A DNA stretch of 44,218 bases from a virus. Positions 29,052 through 36,398 of this stretch are shown in pieces. Position numbers and translations under genes: made by a program. The notes under the pieces are model-generated. The model was not told where the DNA came from and did no database searches. It saw only the letters and a program-made list of their open reading frames with translations. The first letter of the stretch is position 1; the number at the start of each line of letters is the position of its first letter. Location of the stretch: positions 1 through 44,218 of the IMG/VR virus record IMGVR_UViG_3300032116_000410; one strand, given 5' to 3'.

Positions 29052-29615
29052 TTAGATATTACTATACCATGCTTTAATTACCGGATGTAGTATTTCATCG
29101 GTGTAGTCCATTTTCATGGTGTTAACAATTGCCAGGATGATCTGGATATTGCCTTTAACATAACCCTTTTTAGAGTTAATACGATCCACACTGGGACGAA
29201 AAGGATTGCGATTTCCCTTAGTCCCCAATTCCATCTGGAATGGAATTTTCGTAATAGCACATTTACCTTCACAGGCATTGAACTTACTCTGAATATATTG
29301 CGGAGTAAGATTAAACGCCATCTTACGACCTTTCTTTTCATGAGCAGCAACACGATTCTTTAGAGCAACAAATTCAGTAATACCAAATTTGTCAGGGGCA
29401 GCCTTTTTAGCTCTATTCGCCGCGCGAGTTTTCACGCGAATCGCTTCTTTTTGCTCAGGTGTAAGATCTTTCTTTTTCTTTTGGTAATCCCATTTACCAA
29501 AAGCCGTTGCCATGGCATCCTCTTCGGGTGTCAACGGTCTTGCATCTAGTCGCCTAATCTGATGCAGGCGTTTAGCTTCTTTACGAACTTTCGGATCTTC
29601 AAAATTATACGTCAT
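29052..29615 (-). CDS. HNH-like endonuclease, 187 aa
   Basis: The N-terminal ~100 residues are basic and helical ([20 protein letters not shown]). Residues 115-170 look like a divergent HNH/zinc-binding nuclease: C115 and C119 in [24 protein letters not shown] at 141-152 (the DRI...GY core typical of phage HNH proteins), N156 and N165. The usual catalytic His is not clear; D144 fills its region. It could be a homing-type nuclease or a host-DNA-degrading enzyme. Its start overlaps the end of the upstream gene by 11 bases, which argues for a resident operon gene rather than a free-standing insertion. Confidence 0.65.
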   Translation of the reverse strand: MTYNFEDPKVRKEAKRLHQIRRLDARPLTPEEDAMATAFGKWDYQKKKKDLTPEQKEAIRVKTRAANRAKKAAPDKFGITEFVALKNRVAAHEKKGRKMAFNLTPQYIQSKFNACEGKCAITKIPFQMELGTKGNRNPFRPSVDRINSKKGYVKGNIQIILAIVNTMKMDYTDEILHPVIKAWYSNI

Positions 29616-29853
29616 AATTAACCTTATGGATCATTTTATCGCCCATGTGACTATTAACGCTTTCTTTTAAGAGACCGTTATAATCAGCTTGAGTAATTTG
29701 TCTAGTAGATACAATAGTTTCTCCTAGACATTTTTGATCTAATTCAGCAGCTTCTTCCATTACAACTGTGTCCTCAGCGTGTTCTGCTGATTCGCATTCA
29801 ATGGTATAGTAGTGTCTGAATGTAGTGATAGTTTCAACAAGATATAATGCCAT
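29605..29853 (-). CDS. Conserved small phage protein, 82 aa
   Basis: The N-terminus ([20 protein letters not shown], then [15 protein letters not shown]) and the centre ([14 protein letters not shown]) match a small conserved family I recall from T4-like aquatic phages. The start resembles the beta-strand/helix of DpnD/PcfM-like domains. No catalytic residue is visible. Function unknown. It overlaps the HNH-like gene downstream by 11 bases. Confidence 0.7.
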   Translation of the reverse strand: MALYLVETITTFRHYYTIECESAEHAEDTVVMEEAAELDQKCLGETIVSTRQITQADYNGLLKESVNSHMGDKMIHKVNYDV

Positions 29854-29865
29854 AATATAAACCTA

Positions 29866-29892
29866 ATAAAATTCCGCGTACGCCTTGCGGAA
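29866..29892 (-). terminator. Terminator after winged-helix gene
   Basis: On the minus strand TTCCGC pairs with GCGGAA around a 9-base loop and is followed by TTTTATT. It lies between the winged-helix gene and the 82-aa gene. Confidence 0.6.
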
Positions 29893-29939
29893 ACACTTTA
29901 TCTAAAATAGACTGGTCGGAGTGCTCGTTCTAATTTAAA

Positions 29940-30182
29940 TTAGAATGCGTCGCTACCGTGCAATGCATAAGCAGAAGCTACCATTGCGCGTGAAGGAGTG
30001 CCAAGACGGTAAGCAATTTTACCATTCTTTGTGCTGTTAGTGTAAACAGCGTAACCGTCTGCACGGAGTTCGCTGATACGAGGACGGATGCTGTCCTCTT
30101 TGCTGTTGGTCAAGCCTGCGATTTGTGCAGGTGTGAATTGACGACCAGATTTAAGAATATTCAAAACACGCTCTTTAAGCAT
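29940..30182 (-). CDS. Small winged-helix DNA-binding protein, 80 aa
   Basis: I choose the ATG at 30182 (MLKERVLNILKSGRQFT), because GGAG sits 6 bases upstream; the in-frame ATG 12 bases earlier would use that GGAG as its own second codon region. Residues 1-50 read as a winged helix-turn-helix: ILKSGRQFTPAQIAGLTN, then DSIRPRISELRADGYAVY and a beta wing ending IAYRLG. This is a typical DNA-binding regulator shape. The promoter upstream contains a 7-bp inverted repeat between -35 and -10, so autoregulation is possible. Targets are unknown. Confidence 0.75.
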   Translation of the reverse strand: MLKERVLNILKSGRQFTPAQIAGLTNSKEDSIRPRISELRADGYAVYTNSTKNGKIAYRLGTPSRAMVASAYALHGSDAF

Positions 30183-30259
30183 ATTAATCTCCATTATACA
30201 AAATAACCGCTTTAGAAAATACTCGATAATGGCGGTTGATTCATTACCGAATATACATT

Positions 30260-30288
30260 ATTATAACAGATTTATTACAATCTGTCAA
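30260..30288 (-). promoter_or_regulatory. Sigma70-type early promoter with inverted repeat
   Basis: TTGACA at 30283-30288 and TATAAT at 30260-30265, 17 bp apart, with TG extension. The spacer carries ACAGATT...AATCTGT (30266-30285), a candidate operator. The ~70-base leader to ATG 30182 contains AACCGC...GCGGTT with a long loop and ATTTT, a possible attenuator or the terminator of the omega gene. Confidence 0.82.
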
Positions 30289-30293
30289 CCTTA

Positions 30294-30506
30294 TTAACGA
30301 GGTTTTTTGACCTTTTTAAGGTATTCAATACCAATTTTGCCCTGTTCAATTTCATTCAAAGCGGTAACAATTGGTTTATTATTTGTTTCAATCAATGGCT
30401 TGTATCCACGTTTCAATTCCCTTGCTCGTATAGATGCAATGAGAACCAAATCATAACGATTGCCAATCATTTCGACTGCTGCTTGAGATGTGTATCTAGA
30501 TGTCAT
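30294..30506 (-). CDS. rpoZ: RNA polymerase omega subunit
   Basis: The 70-residue protein has the omega core: QAAVEMIGNRYDLVLIASIR at 8-27, ARELKRG, then NKPIVTALNEIEQGKIGIEY at 43-62. Bacterial omega reads almost the same (EKIGNRFDLVLVAARRAR ... ALREI). The C-terminal part, KPxVTALxEIxxGxxGxExLxKV, fits betaproteobacterial omega as I remember it. Omega binds beta-prime and helps assemble RNA polymerase. Cellular omega is 70-110 residues, so this is a complete short form. A phage copy could replace host omega to alter polymerase or recruit phage factors. AAGG precedes ATG 30506, and the tRNA upstream is 15 bases away. Confidence 0.88.
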   Translation of the reverse strand: MTSRYTSQAAVEMIGNRYDLVLIASIRARELKRGYKPLIETNNKPIVTALNEIEQGKIGIEYLKKVKKPR

Positions 30507-30521
30507 ATTAACCTTTATTAA

Positions 30522-30598
<77 letters not shown>

Positions 30599-30604
30599 AA
30601 CTTT

Positions 30605-30733
30605 TTAAATTACTTCGTATTCGTCTTTGCCCACACCGCATTCTGGGCATAAAAAATCTGCAGGAAGTTCTTCCCATTTACCTTCTGTTTGATCATCGTG
30701 GATATGACCACAAACTACGCATACGTGTTCCAT
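30605..30733 (-). CDS. Rubredoxin, 42 aa
   Basis: The frame from ATG 30733 to TAA 30605 encodes MEHVCVVCGHIHDDQTEG and ends LCPECGVGKDEYEVI. The iron ligands are C5, C8, C29 and C32 (CxxCG...CPxCGVGKDEYE), which is the rubredoxin signature; it is shorter than the usual ~52 residues because the loop between the two pairs is reduced. Rubredoxin carries one electron. The ATG shares its A with the TAA stop of the rubrerythrin gene (TAATG), so the pair is translationally coupled. In most bacteria this domain is the C-terminus of rubrerythrin itself, so this is a split version. Confidence 0.88.
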   Translation of the reverse strand: MEHVCVVCGHIHDDQTEGKWEELPADFLCPECGVGKDEYEVI

Positions 30734-31182
30734 TATAGGTTCTCCAATACTTGTTTATACGCATTAGCATGACGCTCTTCAACTTTCTTAAGAGCAGCAA
30801 AACGCTTTTCTGCTTTCTTAAGAACTTCTAAAAATTGTTCTGCGTGTTCTTTTGATTCTTGAATTTGATTGCTGGCCTCAAGCATTGCTTTTGTATTGCC
30901 CTCATGCTCAGCAGCTCGTTTGAATTCAGGATACATTTCAGTATACTCATAAGTTTCACCGTCAATTGCTTTCTGTAAACATTCTTTGGTAGATGGTTTA
31001 CCGATTAGCAATTCTAAATGACCCCATGCGTGTTTAATTTCTTGATCTGCAGTATGTTCAAAGTGTTTGGCAACATCTTCAAACCCTTCTTCACGAGCAA
31101 TCTTAGCGAAATATCGATACTTGATATGAGCCATGGATTCGCCAGCCAATGCGCTCTCAAGATTTTTTAATGTAATAGACAT
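30733..31182 (-). CDS. Rubrerythrin-like diiron protein
   Basis: I start at ATG 31182, with AGGA upstream; the longer frame would run into the tRNA-Leu gene. The 149 residues form a four-helix ferritin-like domain: AGESMAHIKYRYFAKIAREE (E15), TADQEIKHA (E48, H51), GETYEYTEMYPEF (E76, E79, E82) and ESKEHAEQF (E109, H113). These are the expected diiron ligands. Rubrerythrins reduce hydrogen peroxide using electrons from rubredoxin. The usual C-terminal rubredoxin domain is absent and is encoded by the next gene. In an early phage operon it may blunt oxidative stress in the infected cell. Confidence 0.87.
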   Translation of the reverse strand: MSITLKNLESALAGESMAHIKYRYFAKIAREEGFEDVAKHFEHTADQEIKHAWGHLELLIGKPSTKECLQKAIDGETYEYTEMYPEFKRAAEHEGNTKAMLEASNQIQESKEHAEQFLEVLKKAEKRFAALKKVEERHANAYKQVLENL

Positions 31183-31201
31183 AATTTTCCTAATATAAAA
31201 A

Positions 31202-31286
31202 TGGTACCTGAGACCGGAATCGAACCGGTACACCTTGCGGCGAGAGATTTTAAGTCTCTTGTGTCTACCTATTTCACCACTCAGGC
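31202..31286 (-). tRNA. tRNA-Leu(TAA)
   Basis: Class II cloverleaf with encoded CCA; loop CTTAAAA gives TAA; a proper variable arm (CGCCGCAAGGTGT) is present. It lies between the MazG-like and rubrerythrin genes. Confidence 0.95.
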
Positions 31287-31293
31287 GTTTGTT

Positions 31294-31590
31294 TTATCCT
31301 ATGTAATCCACATCGATCTCTGACCAAGTACGTAACTTATTGAATTTTCTTTGTTTAAACTGAACCACATTACTATAAGAAATAACTTTATGTGTGGCCA
31401 GTAAGTCAATCATTGCTAGTACATCACCCAATTCTTCTTCAAGATGGAGTGTATTTGTTTTACTTGGGGTATCTGGATGTGTATCAAACAATCCGAATCG
31501 AAATACTTTCGATGTTGCTTGAATTACTTCTGCGCATTCTTCTTGCAAAATTTGAAGAATTGCCGCTTGATCTTTGTTAAGTTCGTTCAT
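31294..31590 (-). CDS. MazG-like nucleotide pyrophosphohydrolase
   Basis: The 98-residue protein carries the MazG/all-alpha NTP pyrophosphatase pattern: LQEECAEVIQATSKVFRFG (EExxE at 17-21) and HLEEELGDVLAMIDLL (E53xxD56). Such enzymes hydrolyse dNTPs or, in hosts, modulate ppGpp. Related short forms are common in T4-like phages. The AAGGTG ribosome site and a perfect early promoter lie just upstream (leader of ~13 bases), so it is expressed early. The substrate is unknown. Confidence 0.85.
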   Translation of the reverse strand: MNELNKDQAAILQILQEECAEVIQATSKVFRFGLFDTHPDTPSKTNTLHLEEELGDVLAMIDLLATHKVISYSNVVQFKQRKFNKLRTWSEIDVDYIG

Positions 31591-31609
31591 ATTGTCACCT
31601 TAAAAATAT

Positions 31610-31638
31610 ATTATAACATACTATTGATCAGAAGTCAA
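31610..31638 (-). promoter_or_regulatory. Sigma70-type early promoter
   Basis: TTGACT (31633-31638) and TATAAT (31610-31615), 17 bp apart, with TG extension. It probably drives the MazG-like gene, tRNA-Leu, rubrerythrin, rubredoxin and perhaps omega. Confidence 0.85.
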
Positions 31639-32066
31639 GCATATTCGTAATTTACGGTATCCAAATTCTTTCTAAATTCGGTTGCACCGTTTTTAATATG
31701 AAAACGTCTTGCCATTTCGGTTGGTGGACTTAAAGTAACAAAACGCTTTATATGGGGTTTGTTTAAAACAATATCGTTTCTTGCTTTAAATATAAGTTCA
31801 CGTCCAGCACCTGGAGTATAACTCCAAATGGTGTAGAATATAACAGTAGATGGGGATGCAGAAGTTCTAAATAATTCAGAACAAGATGTTGGAATGTCAT
31901 CCATGTAAGCAACACAAACTACTGCTTGCGGCTTTTCATCTTTCATTAAAATTAAAACTTCTCTATTTTCGCTGATTCTAAAGTCTACAGGAATTTCAGG
32001 GCGAACGGGGTCGTCCTTAATTAAGTTTAATATTGGATCAGACAAATTAGATGGTTTGTATATCAT
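31635..32066 (-). CDS. GNAT-like acetyltransferase family protein, 143 aa
   Basis: I prefer ATG 32066 (MIYKPSNLSDPILN) to the upstream in-frame TTG at 32078; neither has a good Shine-Dalgarno. The sequence (DDPVRPEIPVDFRISENREV, AVVCVAYMDDIPTSCSEL, FYTIWSYTPGAGRELIFKAR, RFVTLSPPTEMARRFHIKNG) matches a conserved T4-like phage family. Its order of strands, the PGAGRELI segment (a likely acetyl-CoA loop) and the FHIKNGA end suggest a GNAT fold. The substrate is unknown. A TATAAATA sequence lies 36 bases upstream of the ATG. Confidence 0.75.
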   Translation of the reverse strand: MIYKPSNLSDPILNLIKDDPVRPEIPVDFRISENREVLILMKDEKPQAVVCVAYMDDIPTSCSELFRTSASPSTVIFYTIWSYTPGAGRELIFKARNDIVLNKPHIKRFVTLSPPTEMARRFHIKNGATEFRKNLDTVNYEYA

Positions 32067-32101
32067 GATTAGGTACAAATTGACAGTAGGCTTTATGTTA
32101 T

Positions 32102-32109
32102 TATTTATA
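32102..32109 (-). promoter_or_regulatory. Possible T4-type late promoter
   Basis: TATAAATA on the minus strand, 36 bases before ATG 32066. It would give the acetyltransferase-like gene late expression in addition to read-through. Confidence 0.6.
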
Positions 32110-32148
32110 CCTAAACTATCAAAATTTTTCTTATGTATAAAAATATTT

Positions 32149-32781
32149 TTACTTAAATTTGGGGCCTAGTACCCACCATACTACAGATTTGCGAATACCT
32201 TTTTTAATGGGTGTTACTCTGTGTTTTACAAATGACGGGAATGCTATAATTCTGCCTCGTTTTTGTTCTGCCGCAATATATGGGCCACCTGTATCAAATT
32301 CAAGGTCACCCCCTTTAAACGCGTTTGTATCAGACAACACCAATGTAAAACTTAATTTTCTTGGTAGTATAAATGGTTTATCTTTATTAAGGACATCTTC
32401 ACCATACATTATATCTGTATGGAAGTTGTAATGATCATTCTTTTTGTTATATTCAGTGTATTGCAGATGGGAATATCCAGTTAAATCAAAATTATAGAAA
32501 TAATTATTGATATGTACCGAAATGGTATTTATTTTTTCAAATAGCCATTGATTTGTTTCGTTTATGTGGACAAATTTAACATCTGATTTTCTAAGATCAT
32601 CGAAGGAGTCTTCTCCCTTTTTACCAAAAACTGCTCCGGGGGTTAGTTTTCCAGTTTCTTCTGATGAAAAATATTCTTCTAATTTATCAAGTTCTTCATC
32701 CGTGAAAAAGCCATCCCAAAATACATATGGATAAAGTACACAATTGGTTACTTCTGGATTATTTGAAATAAAACTACGCAT
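32149..32781 (-). CDS. 2OG-Fe(II) oxygenase (PKHD-type)
   Basis: The 210-residue protein has the iron and 2-oxoglutarate ligands of the family: HTD at 121-123, H187 in FPSFVKHRVTPI and R197 in KKGIRKSVVWW. The core SFTLVLSD, FKGGDLEF and RGRIIAFPSF follow in order. Related prolyl or aspartyl hydroxylases are common in aquatic T4-like phages, with unknown targets. It has its own early promoter and an AGGAAT ribosome site close to the start. A second oxygenase and two halogenase-like genes follow within 4 kb, so a shared oxidative pathway is possible. Confidence 0.85.
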   Translation of the reverse strand: MRSFISNNPEVTNCVLYPYVFWDGFFTDEELDKLEEYFSSEETGKLTPGAVFGKKGEDSFDDLRKSDVKFVHINETNQWLFEKINTISVHINNYFYNFDLTGYSHLQYTEYNKKNDHYNFHTDIMYGEDVLNKDKPFILPRKLSFTLVLSDTNAFKGGDLEFDTGGPYIAAEQKRGRIIAFPSFVKHRVTPIKKGIRKSVVWWVLGPKFK

Positions 32782-32802
32782 AAGATTCCTTTAATATATA
32801 CT

Positions 32803-32831
32803 ATTATATTATATTACAACTTATCTGTCAA
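32803..32831 (-). promoter_or_regulatory. Sigma70-type early promoter
   Basis: TTGACA (32826-32831) and TATAAT (32803-32808), 17 bp apart; no TG extension. The leader to ATG 32781 is ~15 bases. It diverges from the plus-strand J-domain gene. Confidence 0.82.
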
Positions 32832-32841
32832 TTACTTTTGG

Positions 32842-32847
32842 TAGAAT
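32842..32847 (+). promoter_or_regulatory. Possible extended -10 promoter for J-domain gene
   Basis: TGG-TAGAAT on the plus strand, 19 bases before ATG 32866, with no clear -35. The adjoining GAATAAATA also resembles a degenerate late promoter. Confidence 0.4.
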
Positions 32848-32865
32848 AAATAAAATTTATCTAAA

Positions 32866-33441
32866 ATGAACCCCTATGAAGAATTAGACGTTTCAAGAAA
32901 TGCTACTACCGAAGAAATACGGCAAAGGTATAGGATACTTGCACAACTTCATCATCCAGATAAAGGCGGAGATGAGGAAATTTTTAAACGTATAAAACTT
33001 GCATATGAAATACTAAGTGATACTATTCGTAGAAAAGAATATGATAAAACTGGTAAAACTCATCCAACTCGAGATATACGGAATGAATCTTTAGAAATTA
33101 TTGGTCAACTGTTATTCAGAATTGTACCAAATTGCAATCCTGAAATAGATAATTTAATTGGTATAATGACCGAAGATATATTCAAAACAAAAGAAGAGTT
33201 AACTGTAAATATTGCTATTTGCGAGACTCATATATTAAAAATTAATAAAGTAATAAATCGATTAAAAATTAAAACTGATGATGAAAATTTAATTTTAAAA
33301 TTTTTAGAAAAACAATTAGATACTCGTTTACAAGAAAATTTAGAGTTTAAAAGAAAAATAGATGTATGTGAGGTTGTATTGTCTATTCTTAAAGACTATG
33401 AATATGGATTAGCTAGTTTAATGCCGCCTCTAGATAACTAA
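32866..33441 (+). CDS. J-domain protein (DnaJ-like)
   Basis: Residues 1-65 are a J domain: NPYEELDVSRNATTEEIRQR, HHPDKGG with the HPD triad at 30-32, and AYEILSDTIRRKEYDKTG. HPD stimulates the ATPase of Hsp70. The Gly/Phe and zinc regions of full DnaJ are absent; instead ~120 residues form a Lys/Glu/Ile-rich coiled coil. It could recruit host DnaK to a phage client. It is the only plus-strand gene in the window. Its end overlaps the convergent oxygenase gene by 12 bases. Confidence 0.85.
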   Translation: MNPYEELDVSRNATTEEIRQRYRILAQLHHPDKGGDEEIFKRIKLAYEILSDTIRRKEYDKTGKTHPTRDIRNESLEIIGQLLFRIVPNCNPEIDNLIGIMTEDIFKTKEELTVNIAICETHILKINKVINRLKIKTDDENLILKFLEKQLDTRLQENLEFKRKIDVCEVVLSILKDYEYGLASLMPPLDN

Positions 33442-34053
33442 ATCACTTATTTTATTTTTATCAGATTGCCCCAAAGTGCCTTTTAAGAAAACATTGAACG
33501 CCAAACAATATCTATCATCACTACTATTACATTGTGAAACTTCGTGATCTAAATTAGATGGGAATAAAAATATATCATTGTTTTGTGGAATGAAGGAAGA
33601 GCTTTCGCAGTTAAATATATTCCATTCGTTATATTCAGGCGAAATAATTTTTGGTATCACATTTGTATATGTTTTATAAACTGAAAAAATGCCAGAATCA
33701 TTATCAGTCTGAATATAAACTGTTCCACTAAAAATACTGTTAGTATGATGATGTCGATGCGCCGAATCACCTCTAATATGTTTCATTACCCAAGAATTTG
33801 TTATATAAAAAGATGTGTTATTTGCAATATTAAGAACATTTCTAGTATAGATGCCAACATGATTTTCTATTTCTTTTTTTAATGATTCAAATATATCATT
33901 ATCTAAAACTTTAGTATCAACAGAAATGTACCCATTATTACTATCAATTCTTTTATAATTTAATTTTTTTATATTTTGCTTATCAAGCGAAGAAACATTA
34001 ACCTTAGAAGAATAAAAAGGAATTGGAAAAAGTTGTAAAAGATTGTGTTGCAT
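33430..34053 (-). CDS. 2OG-Fe(II) oxygenase (TIGR02466/Oxy_5-like), 207 aa
   Basis: I start at ATG 34053, one base after the stop of the upstream halogenase-like gene; a longer frame would overlap it. The start LLQLFPIPFYSSKV is the usual opening of this family. The ligand region reads TNSWVMKHIRGDSAHRHHHT NSIFSGTVYI (two segments; H101 and H103), then IFLFPSNLDHEVSQC (H170) and R181. The second ligand is His (HxH) rather than the Asp of classical HxD, as is usual in this subgroup. It is the third gene of a coupled set with two halogenase-like enzymes, which suggests a shared substrate. Confidence 0.8.
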   Translation of the reverse strand: MQHNLLQLFPIPFYSSKVNVSSLDKQNIKKLNYKRIDSNNGYISVDTKVLDNDIFESLKKEIENHVGIYTRNVLNIANNTSFYITNSWVMKHIRGDSAHRHHHTNSIFSGTVYIQTDNDSGIFSVYKTYTNVIPKIISPEYNEWNIFNCESSSFIPQNNDIFLFPSNLDHEVSQCNSSDDRYCLAFNVFLKGTLGQSDKNKISDLVI

Positions 34054-34054
34054 A

Positions 34055-35221
34055 CTATAGATATTTTTTAAGATTGTCTTTAAGGCCAAGGCCTTCAATG
34101 TTTTGATGAAAAGAAGATGCTGTCCATGTTGAATATGAGTCTATAAACGGCGCGTAAAACAGATTCCGATGTTCTTCCTGATAAGATAAATCTATAATAT
34201 TTTTAAATTTATCAGTAGTCATTGCCTTTTCTATGCAATCAGTTCCTCGTTTTTCTGCGAAATCCCAAAAATTAGAATTAAATTTTGATCCTGCCGAATA
34301 ATGCAGCATGATCATTGTTTCTGTTTCGATAATAAAATTTAAATATTCTTTATTTGCATCTTCAGGTGAAACTATGCCGTTCCAAACATCAAATGCTTTC
34401 CGTTGAATATTTTCTATAATACCAATAGAGGTTGCCTCTAATGGTTCAAGGAAGAATGAAGCGTTTCCATTATAAACTACTCTCTTTGAATAATTATTTT
34501 TATGGTAATAATTGTTAAAAGAGAATGATGACGTAGTATCACTAGGTATCAGATTGTTGGTTTGTATTATCTTTAATGCGTCTTCCTTGATTTCATCTAA
34601 AGAACTTATACTATTGTTGTACATATACCCAATAGAACATCTATTCATAAGAGGAATGCCAAAATACCATCCGTGTTTTTCCGCATTGCTAAGAGTATAC
34701 TGAAATTTTGGAGAATCCCAAAAACACTGCGTTACATATACTGAATTTACAGGTATATATTCTGCAGTATAATAATTACTATAATCTGCAGGTTTGCCAG
34801 AACAATCCATAATAAAATCTGCATCTATAGAATCATACGAATCTACGTGTTTATCTATAATCGTAACTCTGCGGTTATTCTCAAGATGGTTGAAAATATA
34901 TTGTTGTAATTTAACTGCGTTAAAGTGATAACCTACCTGCCCTGGATAAAAATGGTGGAAAAATGAACTATGTTTGTTCCCCCAATTTTCTTTATATATT
35001 CCAGTTTTTAAAGTACCGTCTACATTTAATAAATCAAATGTATTAAAATTTGCGTTATTATATAGCTGCGCTGGAAATCCCGGTAAGGATCCTTCTCCTA
35101 CGGCTTGTGGTTTTACACCGGAGTCATAATAAAAATCTATTACCCAGTCAGTGTGTCTAATAAAATGTAATGCAGACAAAACACCGGCAGTCCCTTTTCC
35201 TATAATTGCTAATTTTTTCAT
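34055..35221 (-). CDS. Flavin-dependent halogenase-like protein, copy 2
   Basis: The 388-residue protein has the FAD-binding GxGxxG (GKGTAG at 8-13), VGEGSLP at 41-47, LKTGIYKENW with K72 where the catalytic Lys of tryptophan halogenases lies, GWYFGIPL at 184-191 (the WxWxIP motif with Phe for the second Trp) and FLEPLEATS at 257-265. This is the Trp_halogenase family. A cyanophage member (VirX1) was shown by others to halogenate many small molecules. Here the substrate is unknown; these enzymes need a flavin reductase, not seen nearby. The start overlaps the stop of the first copy by ATGA. Confidence 0.87.
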   Translation of the reverse strand: MKKLAIIGKGTAGVLSALHFIRHTDWVIDFYYDSGVKPQAVGEGSLPGFPAQLYNNANFNTFDLLNVDGTLKTGIYKENWGNKHSSFFHHFYPGQVGYHFNAVKLQQYIFNHLENNRRVTIIDKHVDSYDSIDADFIMDCSGKPADYSNYYTAEYIPVNSVYVTQCFWDSPKFQYTLSNAEKHGWYFGIPLMNRCSIGYMYNNSISSLDEIKEDALKIIQTNNLIPSDTTSSFSFNNYYHKNNYSKRVVYNGNASFFLEPLEATSIGIIENIQRKAFDVWNGIVSPEDANKEYLNFIIETETMIMLHYSAGSKFNSNFWDFAEKRGTDCIEKAMTTDKFKNIIDLSYQEEHRNLFYAPFIDSYSTWTASSFHQNIEGLGLKDNLKKYL

Positions 35222-36396
35222 ACATTAAATTCTTTGCATAGTTTATCAAAAATACCTAAATTATAAATGTGATCTTTCATAGAAGGCTTGATTGGCCACA
35301 CTGAAAACGTAGTATTTTTTAGAGTTCTAATATCTAATGAGTCTGACATTTTAACCATTTTTAATGTATCTATAAAGTGCTCTTTATAATCGGATGTATG
35401 AATTGATTTAATTTTGTTTTCGCCTCGCTTAATAGCAAAATCCCAAAACGGCGTATCGAATTTAGAACCCGCATAATAGTGCAGCATTAAAAATGTTTCT
35501 ATTTTTTCAAAATGCAACGTATAATCGTTATTTACCTTTTCAACATCTTTATCATCTACCCAAATATCATACGCAAATCGTTGAACCATATCCATAGAAG
35601 ATATAGATGTTGCTTCTAAAGGTTCTAAAAAGAATGAGGCGTTGCCTCCGTACCCAACTCGTTTATCAAAATTCTTTTTTCTGTAATAATTTTTAAATTG
35701 TAGATGGCTTGTTCTGTCAGGAACAAGATTTAATCCTTCAAGTATAACCGGAACATCTTTTTTAACTTCATCTAATGATGATACGTTTGTATTATACAAA
35801 TAACCAATAGCGCATCTATTAGTTAATGGTATTCCAAATACCCAGCCGTGAGGCATTGCTATTGCTTCCGTGTGGGTGAATCTTGCGTTTTCCCAGTTAC
35901 ATTGTGTAACATATGCAGCATTAACGGGAATGTAATCAGATATTGTATAATCGGTATAATCTTTTGGGGCTCCGGAGCAATCAAAAATATGATCGCTATC
36001 AATGGCATCATGGGCAACATTTTTATGAATAATCTTAACTCTGGGCTGTTCTCCCATATAACTAATAATAAAATTTTGAAGATCTACTGCATTAAAATGA
36101 ATTGCGTGTCCCGATACGCTTCCAAATACATGCATGAAATCTTTGCCAAATTTTCCCCAATTAGTTTTATTGACACCCATTTTAACAGTGCCATTTAATT
36201 TAAGTAAATCGGTGTATTTAAAATCAATGTTTTGGTCTAATAGTGTGGGTAATGCAAGATCGGACCCTTCCCCCACAGCTTGAGGATTAATATTAGGATC
36301 AAACACCCAATCAATTTCCCAATCAGTCCATCTTAAAAAATGAGTAACTGCTACACACCCTGCGGTACCTCTGCCAATAATTGTTATTTTTTTCAT
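35218..36396 (-). CDS. Flavin-dependent halogenase-like protein, copy 1
   Basis: The 392 residues match the downstream copy along their length. GRGTAG at 8-13, VGEGSDLALP at 41-50, VKMGVNKTNW with K72, GWVFGIPL at 184-191 and FLEPLEATS at 257-265 are all present. As in the other copy, the second Trp of WxWxIP is Phe. The two differ mainly after ~residue 330, where substrate contacts would lie, so they may act on different positions or compounds. It starts 3 bases after the stop of the RNase H-like gene. Tandem copies in one operon suggest duplication followed by divergence. Confidence 0.87.
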   Translation of the reverse strand: MKKITIIGRGTAGCVAVTHFLRWTDWEIDWVFDPNINPQAVGEGSDLALPTLLDQNIDFKYTDLLKLNGTVKMGVNKTNWGKFGKDFMHVFGSVSGHAIHFNAVDLQNFIISYMGEQPRVKIIHKNVAHDAIDSDHIFDCSGAPKDYTDYTISDYIPVNAAYVTQCNWENARFTHTEAIAMPHGWVFGIPLTNRCAIGYLYNTNVSSLDEVKKDVPVILEGLNLVPDRTSHLQFKNYYRKKNFDKRVGYGGNASFFLEPLEATSISSMDMVQRFAYDIWVDDKDVEKVNNDYTLHFEKIETFLMLHYYAGSKFDTPFWDFAIKRGENKIKSIHTSDYKEHFIDTLKMVKMSDSLDIRTLKNTTFSVWPIKPSMKDHIYNLGIFDKLCKEFNV

Positions 36397-36398
36397 AG

